Shown here: piece by piece, positions 34,319 to 46,622 of the stretch | Layout of the letters: every line of letters begins with the position of its first letter | Position numbering within the stretch: position 1 is the stretch's first letter | Source of the DNA: Malania oleifera | Lineage: Eukaryota; Streptophyta; Magnoliopsida; Santalales; Ximeniaceae | NCBI RefSeq assembly: GCF_029873635.1 | Contig: NC_080418.1 | Coordinates: 17,339,522 to 17,403,521, forward strand | DNA: 64,000 bases | Direction: 5' to 3' | Notes under the pieces: generated by a model | What the model saw: only the letters and a program-made list of their open reading frames with translations | Databases searched by the model: none | Told to the model about the DNA's origin: nothing | Translations under genes and position numbers: made by a program

Positions 34319-36567
34319 TTATTTAATATTAATTTTTCTAACTTTTTGAGATGCAAAATCACTAATTAAAGTTTTATATTCAAGATTTTCTAGTATTTCT
34401 TTTTCTATTGATAATATAGTCAACCCATTTAATCTTTCTTATGACATAGTTGATCGCAAATAATTTTTTATCAATTTAAGTTTTGAAAAACTTCTTTCTA
34501 CAGAAGTTACTGTCACAGGTATCGTTAATAAAATTCTATAAGTAATAAATGCATTTGGAAAACAATCTACCTTTTTTATAAAGTTCAATGTTTCAATTGG
34601 CGTACTCGTTTCTTCCAAACTTCCTTTTAAAATTTTAATTTTGAAAATAAATCAAAATCATTAATATCTAAATGTGTTCCACTTTTTGTTTCAAATTATT
34701 CTCATCTAATGATTTTAATATTTTTAAATCATATAAAAAACCAAAAATATGTTCATATGTTTGAAATTGTTCAAATCTACTCTCAAATGAAATAATAGCT
34801 TGATCTATTATGTATAAGAAAAAATTAATCCTAAAAGATTCTTCAGCTGGGTGTGTTGTATCATCATTAGCATTCTCATCAAATTATTTTTTCCTATTAT
34901 TTACACGTTTTTTTACGAAATATAGGTTCAATATTCATTTCAAGTGCAATCTCTTTTGCTGAAATCATGGAAGATATAAATCCATTATCCCTATATTTTT
35001 TTTAGAAAAACAATAAGACCTTTTAATTAATTAATGGCGACATCAATACGCATATCTTTTGATTGTAAATTTTTACTAACACAATTAACAGCAAATAGTA
35101 TGTCATTCCAAATAATCATTCTTAGTAAGAATTCAAAATTTTCCATTTCATAAGTTGCTATACAATAAAATTCACTCTTTGTTTTTGGATCATCACTAAT
35201 TTTTTCTAATTGAAGTAAAGCATCTCTAATTTGAGAAGTTTGAAACTTTATTGCCTTAACACTCTCTATTCGACTTTTCCAACGTGTTTGTGATAATGAT
35301 TTAACAGTTAAATTTTGTACATAGTCAATTAAAATTTTCCATCGTTTCGTAGAAGAAGAAAATAATGTATATATTCGTTGTATTACTCCAAAAAAAGTTA
35401 TAGCTTTAAAATAACAATTACTCATATCACAATGACAACCACATGGAGTGTAAAATGCTCTAAGATTTATATCTAATAGTCTCTTTTGTACACCTTGTTG
35501 TTTTCCTTTCATATTAGATCCATTATCATATCATTGCCCTCTTATATTCTCAATACCAAGTTCAAATTTTTGTATGACATTTATTAATTCATTAAAAAGT
35601 CCTTCTCCTGACGTACCATCTACTTTTAGAAATTTTATAAAATGTTCTTCTATTTTAATTGGACTTGTAGAAAGATTCAAATATCGTATTATTAAAGACA
35701 TTTGCTCTTGATGACTTACATCCGGAGTGCAATCGAGTATGATTGAATAATATTTTGTTTCATTTATTTGCTTCATAATTTTCTTTTTAATATTAAGAGT
35801 TAACAAATTTATCAATTTATTTTGCATATTATGACCAAGATAATGATTATGAATTTCACCATGTTGAAAACGGCAAATTTGTTCTTTCATTATTGAATCA
35901 AATTCTGCTATCATTTCAATTAAACTTAAAAAAATTTCATTATTCTCTTGATAAATTCGTTCATTTTTCCCATGAAATGCCAAATTATTTTTAGCAAGAG
36001 TTTTCACAACAGAAATAATTCTCAATAATACTTTTCTCCAGTGTTCTTTTTCTTTGTTAATTTGTTCTTCTATATTTTTATCAATTGTTGTATTTTTTAA
36101 CAATCTTAACTCTAAATTAACCCATTTACTCATATTGAAAATATGTTCTTCACTAATTTTGTGACTTTTAAGTTTAGTACTAAGATTTTTCCAATTTTTA
36201 CACCCTTCATTAGTTAGTTGTTGGTTATTTAATTTTTGGCCAAATAACTTACAACAAAAACAAAATACTCTATCTAAATCTTTACAATATATAAGCCATT
36301 TTCTATCATGTTTCTCTCCATTTGATAATTTTCAAATATAATATATATTTGAAAAATGTCTTGAATTTTTATCTTTTAGAAAAATTAAATCATTATCCCT
36401 AATAGGACCATTTTCAACTAGTAAATTTCGTAATTTCGTATCTATATTTTTCCAATATTTTGGATCATAAATATTATCATCATTATTATTTTTTTTTCTT
36501 CTATATTTTTAAAATGTCTTTCAAAAGAAATATCATTAGTGAACATTTCCTGTATATCAATGTTATC

Positions 36568-36611
<44 letters not shown>

Positions 36612-36804
36612 CATATTAGATTCTAATTTCATCTCTGGAATTGATTGCTCGTTTCTTGGAGGATTTTCATCTTGTTCATTTATATTTTTCTTAGAACTAA
36701 AAATAAATTTATCAAGAGCTCCCTTTTGAGATGACACTAATTCTTTTATTTTTATTTTTTTTTCTTCGTTTTTCATATCCGGATTTATATTTTCTTGTTG
36801 ACAT
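34319..36804 (-). pseudogene. hAT transposase pseudogene (TTF zinc finger, DDE, dimerisation domain)
   Basis: The ATG at 36802-36804 opens MSTRKYKSGYEKRRKKN, typical of this family. A one-base slip then leads to LVSSQKGALDKFIFS. A long ATT repeat encodes a run of Ile that pushes later parts out of frame. The TTF-type region (about 36100-36310: DRVFCFCCKLF, EEHIFNMSKWVNLELRL) leads into the catalytic core: first Asp in YYSIILDCTPDVSH (35732-35734), second in YDNGSNMKG (35525-35527). A TGA at 35531-35533 stands where Gly is usual. The core continues through TRWKSRIESVKAI to 35027. More stops follow; the C-terminal hAT dimerisation motif (ILSIEKEILENLEYK, ISDFASQKVRKINI) ends at TAA 34319-34321. 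Cut-and-paste transposase in origin; inactive now. Confidence 0.9.
36570..36611. repeat. (ATT)n expansion inside the transposase N-terminal region
   Basis: About 14 ATT units. Read on the minus strand in the transposase direction it gives a poly-isoleucine or poly-asparagine run absent from the usual family N-terminus, so it is a post-insertion expansion. Confidence 0.85.
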
Positions 36805-37922
36805 AATTAAATTTCAAAATTAACACTAACTATAAACTAACAAATTATGTAAACAAATAAAAATAAATTTAATAAATATATAGAAATAATAAATTGAAAT
36901 AATATAACCTGATTATTATTATTATTATTGCAAATCGATCGGCAAGCGAGGCTTTAGAGATATCGGATTCTTACCGAATACAACGCTTTAACCTCAAAGT
37001 TTCCAAAATCTAAGAAAAAATAGAAAAAAAAAGTTCAAAGTGAAAATAATAGAAAAATAATACACAAACATTGAAATCAAAATTAGAGTTGATGAAAATT
37101 ACAGAGAATCGGAGGCCCGAAGATGATGAACATAAGAGTAGGAGTAAAAATCATAGAGAGACCAAGAGATAAGAGTGAGAGAGTGTGAGAGATGAAAAAA
37201 AAAAATGCAAAGAGACTAAGAGACAGAGATGAGAGTAATAGATAATTAGAAATATAATAAAGTTGTTAGTTGAGAAGTATAAGACTTGAAAAAAAAAAAA
37301 GAATTAAATTGTATTTATTTTATATTTTAAAATATAATTTCATTTATTTGTGTTAGAGATGGAGACAGAAGACAGTCAGGAGACAGCTAGAGACGCGTTG
37401 CTGAGTCAGAAACGCGGTGGAACTTATCTCTTCATTAATCTCTTCTTTATAAACTTCCAATTTGATTGATTTGTATTGATTATGATGTAAATTCCAAGCC
37501 TATATAAAGAGGGCTGTGGAAAGTGTACAGTGCGCAGTGCAGAGAGATCACAGAGTAAGTCAATTATGGGAATAGAGCATAATAAATAATGTTAACATTA
37601 TTTAATTAAAAAAAATTTTGGGGTCCAAAAACTATATTATTATATTAAGAAAAAATTTGAGGGCCCTAGGCTGGCACCTCAACTGCCTAAAGGCAAAGCT
37701 AGCTCTGGTAATAAAACTATCTACTTTTTTGGACTATTCATTAATTATTTCCTTTACGTAAAGTAAGAGCACATGCAATTGTCTCGGACAAGCACTCCAT
37801 TATATGCAAAAAAGTCTCAATGCTATTATATATATATATATATATAGACACACACATACACATAGTATCCCTTCAATTATAGATGTTGCTTGTTGCCACT
37901 CATCCACACCCACATACATGTC

Positions 37923-37930
37923 TATAAATA
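37923..37930 (+). promoter_or_regulatory. TATA box of the 30943-39593 LTR
   Basis: CTATAAATAGGAGA, at the position matching the minus-strand TATA box (CTATAAATAGGGAG) of the sister LTR at 48118-48127. Conservation between copies supports it as the LTR promoter. Confidence 0.65.
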
Positions 37931-39032
37931 GGAGACTCTCCTAGATCATTTTCACAATCTCATTTACTAGAAAATTTCCAAGAGGAAGAAAAGAAAAAGT
38001 GAGTGAAGGAATTAGTAGTAAACAGAAAATTTTTATACACTTAAAATTCTCATTCCTTCACTCTTTCTAATCTCATTTTAAGAGTTGAAAATTCGTCATG
38101 ACCGTTTCATAGGGCTAAGTCAGGGTAAGTAAATCTGATTATATTAGTTTTTTTTTTTTTCATAAAATATATCCGAGTTTATTAGTAAGTTAGATTATGT
38201 TAATTGTTTTTTAAAATATTTCCAAGTTTAGTTTTAATGTTTTAATTTCTCTTGGAATAATTTACAGCATTATGATATTTTGTAAAATAAATAAATATTT
38301 TTAGCACAAAAATCGTGTGACATGAACTCATTAAATTTCGTTGCATGGTTTACAAAACAATTAAGATATGGTAAAATTTTTATGTTGTCCATTTTATTGC
38401 ATAAATTATATATAAAATTTTTATAGTGTTGTTCATTTTATTGCATAAATTATAGATAAAAATTTTATGATGTTGTTCAAATCATATATATAATTTTTAT
38501 GATATTGTTCATTTTATTGTATAAATTATATATACAATTTTTATGATGTTGTTTTAATTACATAAAGTATATATATAAGGATGTCTGTTTTAGCAAATTT
38601 ATTGGTATCAAAGTAAAGGGACAAATGAGTCATGGACGGCTCCAATCCTCGGAACTTTAGCTCGGAGTCTTAGACGGTCACTTCAATGAGTGCTTTAATA
38701 TGTACAAATCATATAGAAGTATGTTTTAAAAATCCTTATGCCTAATAAAATTCAAAGTTACAAATGTTCGGTACCGTAACTTAAAGTTTATAGGTATTAG
38801 AGTGCACCCACACTGTTTATATAATGGTTTACAGAACAATGAATTTCTCTTGAGTACACACCTGGTCTCGGACAAAGACTTAATAGGAAAAATCTCACTT
38901 ATATAGTTATAGTTTGATTTAGTTTGGTCGGTTAACCAGTTAAGTCCAGTCTTCGGTTCACACAACCTTATCATGAGGGTAAACATGACTTACAGTTAAC
39001 AAACCTAAGAGAGATTTTGATAGTATAAGTAA

Positions 39033-39035
<3 letters not shown>

Positions 39036-39087
<52 letters not shown>

Positions 39088-39088
39088 C
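39036..39088. repeat. Compound (TA)n(TG)n microsatellite
   Basis: TA run followed by about 12 TG units within the LTR tail; absent from the sister copy. Confidence 0.9.
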
Positions 39089-39593
39089 AGGGCCATTTTT
39101 AGTAGGCCTAAATAATAAAATTTTATTGTTATAGTTTATGGTAAAAATTAAATGTAGTTATTTTTAAATTTACTTTTATTTTGAATACAATTTTGAAGTT
39201 ATAGTATTAAAAGTTATTTTATAAAATTATAATACCGTGAAAACTAATCTTGGCCACACATTAATAATAATTTTTCTTACTTATTGAGTGTCGTCTCATC
39301 TCAAATATTATTTTATATTATAGATAATTTTAGAGAGCGTTCCAAAAATATGGCATAGCAAGTACATGGGCGGGAATAGAAAAAGCAAATTAAAATAAAA
39401 ATTAGTATAATACCATTTGGATAATGTTTGTGTATTTTAGATTTTTTAAGAATGATAATTTTGATATTTGAGTTACATTTGTAATAAAACTAATTAGTAC
39501 TCTAGTAATAAAGATATTTGAGGATTATTTACTTTCCCTGTAAATTATTTATAGAATATAATACCTCAGACCCTGCTGGGTTCGGGCGTGACA

Positions 39594-40369
39594 AAGGATT
39601 TTTAAAATCCTATAATTCGGTCACCTGAAATAGGTCATTTCGATTGACTATCACATTTACTTTCAGTAGTTTGAAATACTTAATATTCCCCAGCTTTGGG
39701 TTCAGTTGACCGACCTTCATCCTTCGGTCGCCCAAATTGTCCGAATTGCAAAAATACCTAACACAGTGAGTGTTCGGCTGCCTGGACAAGGGCAATCAGT
39801 CCCCCGAATGTCTTGAATTTACAATCACTTAAATTTAGTTTGGAATGCTTAAGTTAATGAGTTAATTCTTCTCAACCAACTTCCTTAACATGTAATAAGC
39901 ATGATTTGCTTCAAGTTTTCTCCTTTTTGATCTAAAACCATTCTTTGTGCATATGAATGGTCAAATTCCAAATGGCTTTCCAAATTAGGTGTATAGGTTT
40001 CTTTGAAATTAATGTTTTCATCTTAATTGAAACCTTGTGCAATCAACCTTGCTTGCTTGCGGCCAATAATGTCATATTCTTATTCATTTAGTTCCAATAT
40101 TTATGTGCCAATAGGTCTAGAAACTAACTTTCAAGGTTATCTTAATTAACTCATTTCATCTTTGATTTGCACAAACCATTTTCTGGGTTCTAAGGTGCAG
40201 AATAATTCTCTATGTTTTAGAGTGAAGAACCAATAGTTGCCCTATGTAGAGATTTACCAAGTTGTTTGATGAAAAGTTGAGAGTTGAATAGAGAGTATGG
40301 GCTTTTATAAAAAAAATAATAATAATAAGTCCAATATTTTCATGCTTGTGGATTAAGCATGATAAGTAT
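39594..40369 (-). other. Older repeat-derived host DNA with GGTCGACTGAA-like motifs
   Basis: No gene was found. The stretch 39610-39800 has motifs such as TTCGGTCACCTGAA, CAGTTGACCGA and TTCGGTCGCCC, in the style of the minus-strand copia LTR at 21700-21950. It may be a fragment of that family, but no LTR end could be fixed. Confidence 0.4.
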
Positions 40370-40521
40370 TGTAACGACTCCAAAAATATTTTACAGGATT
40401 AGTATAGTAATTCTAAAAATAAAAATAAATAAATAAATAATAAACAAATTATTAATTAAATAATAAAATATAATATATTAATATATTAATATAATACAAT
40501 TTAATATAATATATTATAATA

Positions 40522-40575
<54 letters not shown>

Positions 40576-40691
40576 TAAAGGATGGATTAGGAAACTTCTT
40601 GATCCATCAAATTAAAATTGAAATTTCCTCCCCCTTGTGCAATTTCATGATTTCTTTTTCACCCTCTTTTCGTTTCTCTCTTCGCACACAC

Positions 40692-40764
<73 letters not shown>

Positions 40765-42167
40765 AAATTTCTCTTCCATTTCTCGGCCAAATTGAAAACA
40801 GACATCATTTTCGAGTCCTAGCTCTGCTCTTCAATGATTTAATCAGAGAAATTTCATCATCCGCACGACGTAGGCACCACTCTAGGGTTATGGTAAGTGG
40901 ACTAGATTATGTTAGATTCTTATTTTAAAAATTTAGCCTATTAAATTTGAGTATATGATTGTGAGGATATTATATCAATTTTTATTCTAAAACTTAACTA
41001 ATTAAATTAGAGTATATTATTATGGGGATATTATGTTAGTTTTGATTTGAATACATTTGAGTTAAATTATATTACGGCTATTTGATCACATTTAAGGTTT
41101 TTCAAAATATATTGGGAATTAAATTTAAATATGGGGAGTTGATCATACCTGTATTTTTTTTTTATCTAAATTTACCAAATATATATATAAATAGAAATTT
41201 CATAGGCAAGCTATGAAATTTTAATTATTATAAAAATTGTGTGACATGAGTTATTTTATTACATAATTGAGCAAATTTGGAATTTTATGGTATTATGTTT
41301 GTTACGTGATTTATGGCAAATATTGAGAAAATTTTATTGCAAATTGTTTATTGAGAAAATGATGAAATTATGATAATATTTAATCACATAAATTGCAATT
41401 ATATGTTTTGAGAACCCTGATAGGCCGGATGTGATGAATGTTCAGTACCGTAGTTACAGAAGAATATAAGTGCAGCAACGATGTTGTGGAAGTGTTGGCG
41501 GTGGATAGTCAGTTGGGTCTGAGTAGGGTTGTACCCACTTATTTTCGGACCAGGACGTGGTAGACAAACTGATCTTTCAGACATAAACTTTTGACTTAAC
41601 TTTGGTCGGTCAACCAATACTAAGTCCAGTTTTCGAACTACACAACCCGTCATGGGGGTTCAACATGACATGCATTGGCTAGAAGTTGTTCTTTTATACA
41701 TATTTGTGTATTTATGTGACTTTGGCCATTAAATAGGCTTATATGTTGTTTTGAAGAAAAGTACGTGTATTTATTTAAATATATGATTCAAAGTTTTTAA
41801 ATGCAATTTCTAGTATAGTAAAGTTTTTTAAAATTATTATTAAATTATTTCTACCCTAAAACTCATTTTCGCCACATACTAATAATAATTTAGTCCATAC
41901 TTATTAAGATGTGTCTCACCCAATTATTTTTACCCATTTTAGATACCCTGAGAAGCCTAACCAAAATTAGAGTAGCGTAGCGGAAGCGTGGGTAAGATTA
42001 GAAAGAGTGGTTTGGATCAAATATTAAATTTGTTATTTTTATATATTTTAGAATATATAAGAATGTGATTAAATTTGATATTGGAGATATTGTTATAATT
42101 AAGGTTTTTAATTCTCTAGTATAAATGAATTTGAAGTCTTCCGCTGTATAAAATTTGGGTCATTACA
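40370..42167 (+). repeat. 5' LTR of the deleted gypsy element (1.80 kb)
   Basis: TGTAACGACTCC to GGGTCATTACA. Contains TA (40527-40573), CT (40695-40742) and CA (40743-40763) microsatellites, much longer than in the 3' copy, and a 'ccgtagttacag' to 'cacaacccgtcatg' middle block (41446-41656). Confidence 0.94.
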
Positions 42168-42401
42168 GTTGGTATCAGAGCACCAGGGTATAGATTCTGT
42201 AGACTTTATGAATAATTTTTACTAAAGTATAGGTATGAATTAGAATAAGGGTAGGAATGGATAGGTTAGGATATTGTTAAATTATCTTGATTCACAAGTA
42301 CTCATATTTCTCTACTAAATAATAGAGTCATTTTAGAGAAATTCTTCACCCTTTATTATTTAGCAAATTTTGAGAACGAAATTTTTATAAGGAGAGAAGA
42401 A
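42168..42401 (+). other. Residual interior: PBS and purine tract only
   Basis: PBS TGGTATCAGAGC begins at 42170. The polypurine tract lies at 42389-42401. Between them is a short leader-like part (TAGATTCTGTAGACTTTATG) joined to the region normally found just 5' of the purine tract (TTTTGAGAACGAAATTTTTA). The join replaces all of gag-pol. Confidence 0.9.
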
Positions 42402-42540
42402 TGTAACAACCCCAAAAATATTTATACAGGATTAATGTAGTAATACTAAAAAAAAATAATTAATTAATTAATAACTATTAATTAATTAATATATTAATAT
42501 ATTAATATAATACAATATAATATATTATATTATAATAATA

Positions 42541-42580
<40 letters not shown>

Positions 42581-44117
42581 TAAAGGATGGATCAGTTCCT
42601 GATCCATCAAATTGAAATTGAAATTTTTCTCCTTATGCAATTTCTTGCTCTCTCTCTCTCTCTCTCTCTCAGCCAAATTGAAGAACGGACATCATTCTCA
42701 GGTCTCAGCTTCGCTCTTCAATGATTTAATCGGAAAAATTTCATCATCTGCACACCGTAGGCACCACTCAAGGGTTGGGGTAAGTGTATTAGATTATGTT
42801 CGGTTCTTATTTTAAAAATCTAACCGAATAAATTTGTGTATATGATTATGGGGATATTATTTTAGTTTTTATTTTAAAATTTTTCGATTAAATTTAAGTA
42901 TATGATTATGGTGATATTATGTCAGTTTTTATTTTAAAATTTAAGTGATTAAATTAGAATATATGATTATGTGGATATTATGTCAGCTTTGATTTAAATA
43001 CATTTGAATTAAATTATACTGCGGGGATTTGATCACAATTAGGGTTTTTCAAAATATATTGGAAATTAAATTTAAATATGGGGAGTTGATCATACCTGTA
43101 TTTTTTTCATTTAATTCTACCAAATATATACATAAATAGAAATTTCAAAGGCAAGTTATGGAATTTTAATTATTATATAAATTGTGTGGCATGAGTTATT
43201 TTATTGCATAATTGAGCAAATTTGGAATTTTATGGTATTATATTTATTACGTGATTTATGGCAAATATTGAGGCAATTTTATTGCAAACTATTTGTTGAG
43301 AAAATGATGAAATTATGATACTGTTTTATTGCATAAATTGCAATTATATGTTTTAAGAACCCTAATGAGCCAGATGTGGTGGATGCTCGGTACCGTAATT
43401 ACAGAGAAATGTTTGTGCAGCCACACTGTTGTGGAAGTGTTGGCGATGGATAGTTAGTTTAGCTTGAGTAGGGTTATAGCCACCTGTTTCCAGACTAGGA
43501 TGTGGTAGACAAATTGATCTTATAGATTTAAACTTTTGACTTAATTTTGGTTGGCCAACCAATACTAAGTCTAGTCTAGTCTTCAGACCGCACAACCCGT
43601 CATGAGGGTTAAACATGACATGTATCGGCCAAAAGTTGTTCTTTTATACATATTTGTGTATTTATGTGACTTTGACCATTAAATATGCCTATATGTTGTT
43701 TTGGAGAAAAGTACGTGTATTTATTTAACTATGTGATTCAAAGTTTATAAATGCAATTTCTAGTATAGTAAAGTTATTTAAAATTATTATTAAATTATTT
43801 CTATACTAAAACTCATTTTCGCCACACACTGAGAATAATTTATTTCATACTTACTAAGAGGTGTCTCACCCAATTATTTTCATACATTTCAGACATCCTG
43901 AGGAGCCAAACCGAAATCAGAACAGGGTAGCGGAAACGTGGGTGAGATTAGAAAGAACGGTTCGAATCAAATATTAAATTTGTTATTGTTGTATATTTTA
44001 AAATTTCTAAGAATGTGATTAAATTTGATATTGGAGATATTGTTGCAAGTAAGGTTTTTAGTACTCTGGTATAAATGAATTTGAGGTCTTCCACTGTATA
44101 AAATTCGGGTCATCACA
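42402..44117 (+). repeat. 3' LTR of the deleted gypsy element (1.72 kb)
   Basis: TGTAACAACCCC to GGGTCATCACA. Colinear with the 5' LTR apart from shorter microsatellites and scattered substitutions. Confidence 0.94.
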
Positions 44118-44122
44118 AGTAT

Positions 44123-44353
44123 AATCTAACCATTTAGGCAATGAGCATTTAGGAGTATCTGAATTTTTCTTTTTCAATGCTCTTGTATTAACAATGACTA
44201 ATGAATTTTTCATAGATCGAGTAAAGAGGAATCTTCAATTTTGAGTTAACGAAAACTTGAATTCTTTAGTAGAAACTTCTAATATGATCATGGTAGGATG
44301 TCTTTTAATGAGCACTAGCAGATTAAGAATTCATCATGATAATCAGTGCGTAT
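44123..44353. other. Host flank continuing from 40369
   Basis: Contiguous with 39594-40369 once the deleted gypsy element is removed. AT-rich, no gene seen. The next LTR starts at 44354. Confidence 0.5.
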
Positions 44354-46622
44354 TGTGACGACCTGAAAATTCTACTATATAATTTTTCTTCTTAGCTAAA
44401 AATATAAAATTACTCTGATACCGATAATAACATCTACAATGTCATCCAGGACCCAAAGTGGGGTACTGGGGATAAACCTGTCCATAAATGCACACCATCT
44501 ATGCAGCATAAAACGTAAAATACCCGAACCTTATATACAATACTAGAGTTCTATAACCTCCATACTTATACATATACATCCCCAACAATCCATAAATTAC
44601 CTTAGGAATTATACAAAACATATCTCCCAACTCAAAAACTTACCCTGAAACTAAGGTAGTACCATAACCTCCTCTACCTCGGAGCTCGCTTTACCTGTCT
44701 ATCTAGATCTCCTGAAATGTTTGAATTCTTGGGCTGAGACACCTCTCAGTAAGTGGGAATAAATTATCATCAGTGTGTGACAATATGAGTTTTAGCGTTC
44801 CTGTTATACAACCATAACTTACCTTTTCTTTCACTGTAAAATCATGTAAAACTGTAACACGTATATACAAATATATTTCAAAATACATATTCCCATTTCT
44901 ACTCATACTCTGTATAAAACAATAATTTTGTATAAATAAATGAGCATATATGCATAGAAGAACTGTCATGTGAAGACACCCTAATTTTTATTAGGCTTTC
45001 CTAAGAAGACCCGGTGCAATAAAATTTGACTTCAAATCCCAAAAATTGGAGGACCCTTTTTGAAAAGCCCAATTTTCTAAATCGAGTCCCGATTTTTAAA
45101 TTGAGTCCCGGTATTTTAAATTGAGTCTTGAAGTCTTTAATCGAGTACCGGTGTTCATTAAGTCTCTCACTCACTCCCACCTCCCGGAATATCTCCATCC
45201 ATCCACAGCAGTTGCAGCAGGCAGCCACCACCTCGCCCAGCTTGCATTTTCACTCCACCAGACAACCATTAACACACACAACAGGGCCATACTCCCTCCT
45301 CACCATCCTCGAACAACATCCTTCACTATCAGCTCCTCGCAACCCATCTGTCTTAGTCCACCTAGCTCCTCCAACCTCTACCTTCGGCGTCTCCCAACTC
45401 TCTGTTCCCGACCGTGAGCACCCTTTAGCCCTCTCCATCATCTCGGTTCTCTCTGGTAACCCATCATCACCCTCATCTCTCACCCTCTCTCAAGCTCTCT
45501 CACCGTCACCCTCTCGGTACTAACAGCTCTCTCTCACACCTGGTATCTCTCTGCTACTCTCCTTGCACACCTCCCTCTCCACAAGCTCTGTTTGCAGTCA
45601 CACGCCAACGAAGGAGGAGACACGAACATCAGGCAATTACTCTGGCTTACAGGTGCTTAATTAGAAGAGATCAGATCTGTTCCTACTCGCCGGTTTGGCC
45701 CATCTGAACTGATTATTTGTGGTGGTTTTCTCATTATTGTGTGGTGTGGTGATATGCTGTTATTAGTGTCATTTTTTTTTTTCTTTTATATTTTTTTTAT
45801 TTCATCTTATATACTTTGGTATCTGTAGGTTTAGTGTTACCATATCATCTTATACAATGCCTGCCCAGACTTCACCTCCACAACCCTCATCCTCCATTTT
45901 CACTCTCCATTCTCAAATTCCTTTTCACGTATCAACGTCTGCAACTCCACCTCCCTCACCGTCGTCACCTCATTGAACTCTGACTCCTCCTCCTCCTCTA
46001 CATCACTCATCCGCAACTCTCGTACCCTTGCAGATCTAGCTACCCTGTCGTCGTCCTCCATCCAGTTCCGGCCATCCCTATTGCCTTCATCTCACTCCCT
46101 CTCAGCCCCCTCGTCGTTGTCCTCCCTCTCACTGTTCGTGCTCCCATTCTCCCGCTCTTAGTGATCTCTCTCTCTCCATTTTCCAACTCCCTCTCATGCT
46201 GCCATTCACTCACCCTCTTCTCTCTCTGTCCATTCTCTCATTCTCTTTGCATCCACGCCCCACGACACCACCATCTCCATGACCATTCCCTAACTCTCCC
46301 TCATTTCTCTGTCCTCGCTTGCAACTCCAACGGTCTCCCTCACCTTCATCTCCTTCACACCATCACTAGCCGAGCACCTCCAAGCAGCTACTAGTGTTGG
46401 AATTGCACCTGAGCGCCTGAGACCAACCTCCAAATATGCCTGCTACCGCCGTGAGCCACACCCTCCACGCACCTTCATCATCACCATAACACTATAGCTC
46501 CGGCCATCCCACCAGCAGTCGAACATCACTTTGGGACCCAACTGGTCTCCCCACCTACTGCAGAACTCAATTTCAGCCACTAGAAATATACCATCGCAAG
46601 CACCAAGTAATGCTATTGATAT

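Larger units (their letters stand above)
34248..37707 (-). mobile_element. hAT-superfamily DNA transposon, decayed
   Basis: The left end starts CAGGATCGGCTCT and the right end, read on the minus strand, CAGAGCTAGCTTTGCC: imperfect short terminal inverted repeats starting CAG, as in hAT elements. The flanks are GTAAGAAA (34240-34247) and GTAATAAA (37708-37715), an 8-bp TSD with one mismatch, which is diagnostic of hAT. Inside, on the minus strand, is a transposase of the TTF-zinc-finger/ZMYM1-like type. The element sits within the LTR at 30943-39593, so it inserted later. Confidence 0.9.
30943..39593 (+). mobile_element. Solo-type gypsy LTR carrying two further insertions
   Basis: The start (TGTGATGACCCAAAAA) and the stretch to 31360 match, in reverse, the LTR at 46623-49107 (shared GATTTCATATTTGATGC, AAGAAAGACCTTACCTAAGC and more). 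The part after 37716 matches its remainder, ending GGGTTCGGGCGTGACA. Flanks are AAGGG (30938-30942) and AAGGA (39594-39598), four of five bases. Removing the insertions at 31361-33781 and 34248-37707 with their TSD copies leaves about 2.76 kb, close to the 2.49-kb sister. No interior or second LTR is seen, so it is a solo LTR older than its two insertions. Confidence 0.85.
40370..44117 (+). mobile_element. Internally deleted Ty3/gypsy element: two LTRs around 234 bp
   Basis: LTRs at 40370-42167 and 42402-44117 are close copies, and both flanks are AGTAT (40365-40369 and 44118-44122). Only 234 bp separates them. That interior begins with a methionine-tRNA PBS and ends with AAGGAGAGAAGAA, the same purine tract as the full gypsy copies, and has no coding capacity. 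It is therefore a structurally complete non-autonomous derivative, or a deletion product of a single insertion. Confidence 0.95.

Noticed and set aside
36460-36729. Plus-strand poly-Ile frame
   Set aside because: Reverse reading of the ATT repeat in the hAT transposase.
40681-40763. CT/CA tract as a regulatory GAGA-type element
   Set aside because: It is longer than in the sister LTR and behaves as a microsatellite; function not supported.
45121-46394. Several Ser/Pro/Leu-rich plus-strand frames
   Set aside because: They follow the CT- and CCT-rich composition of the Tat-like LTR. No common frame, no motif, and they end at unrelated positions.
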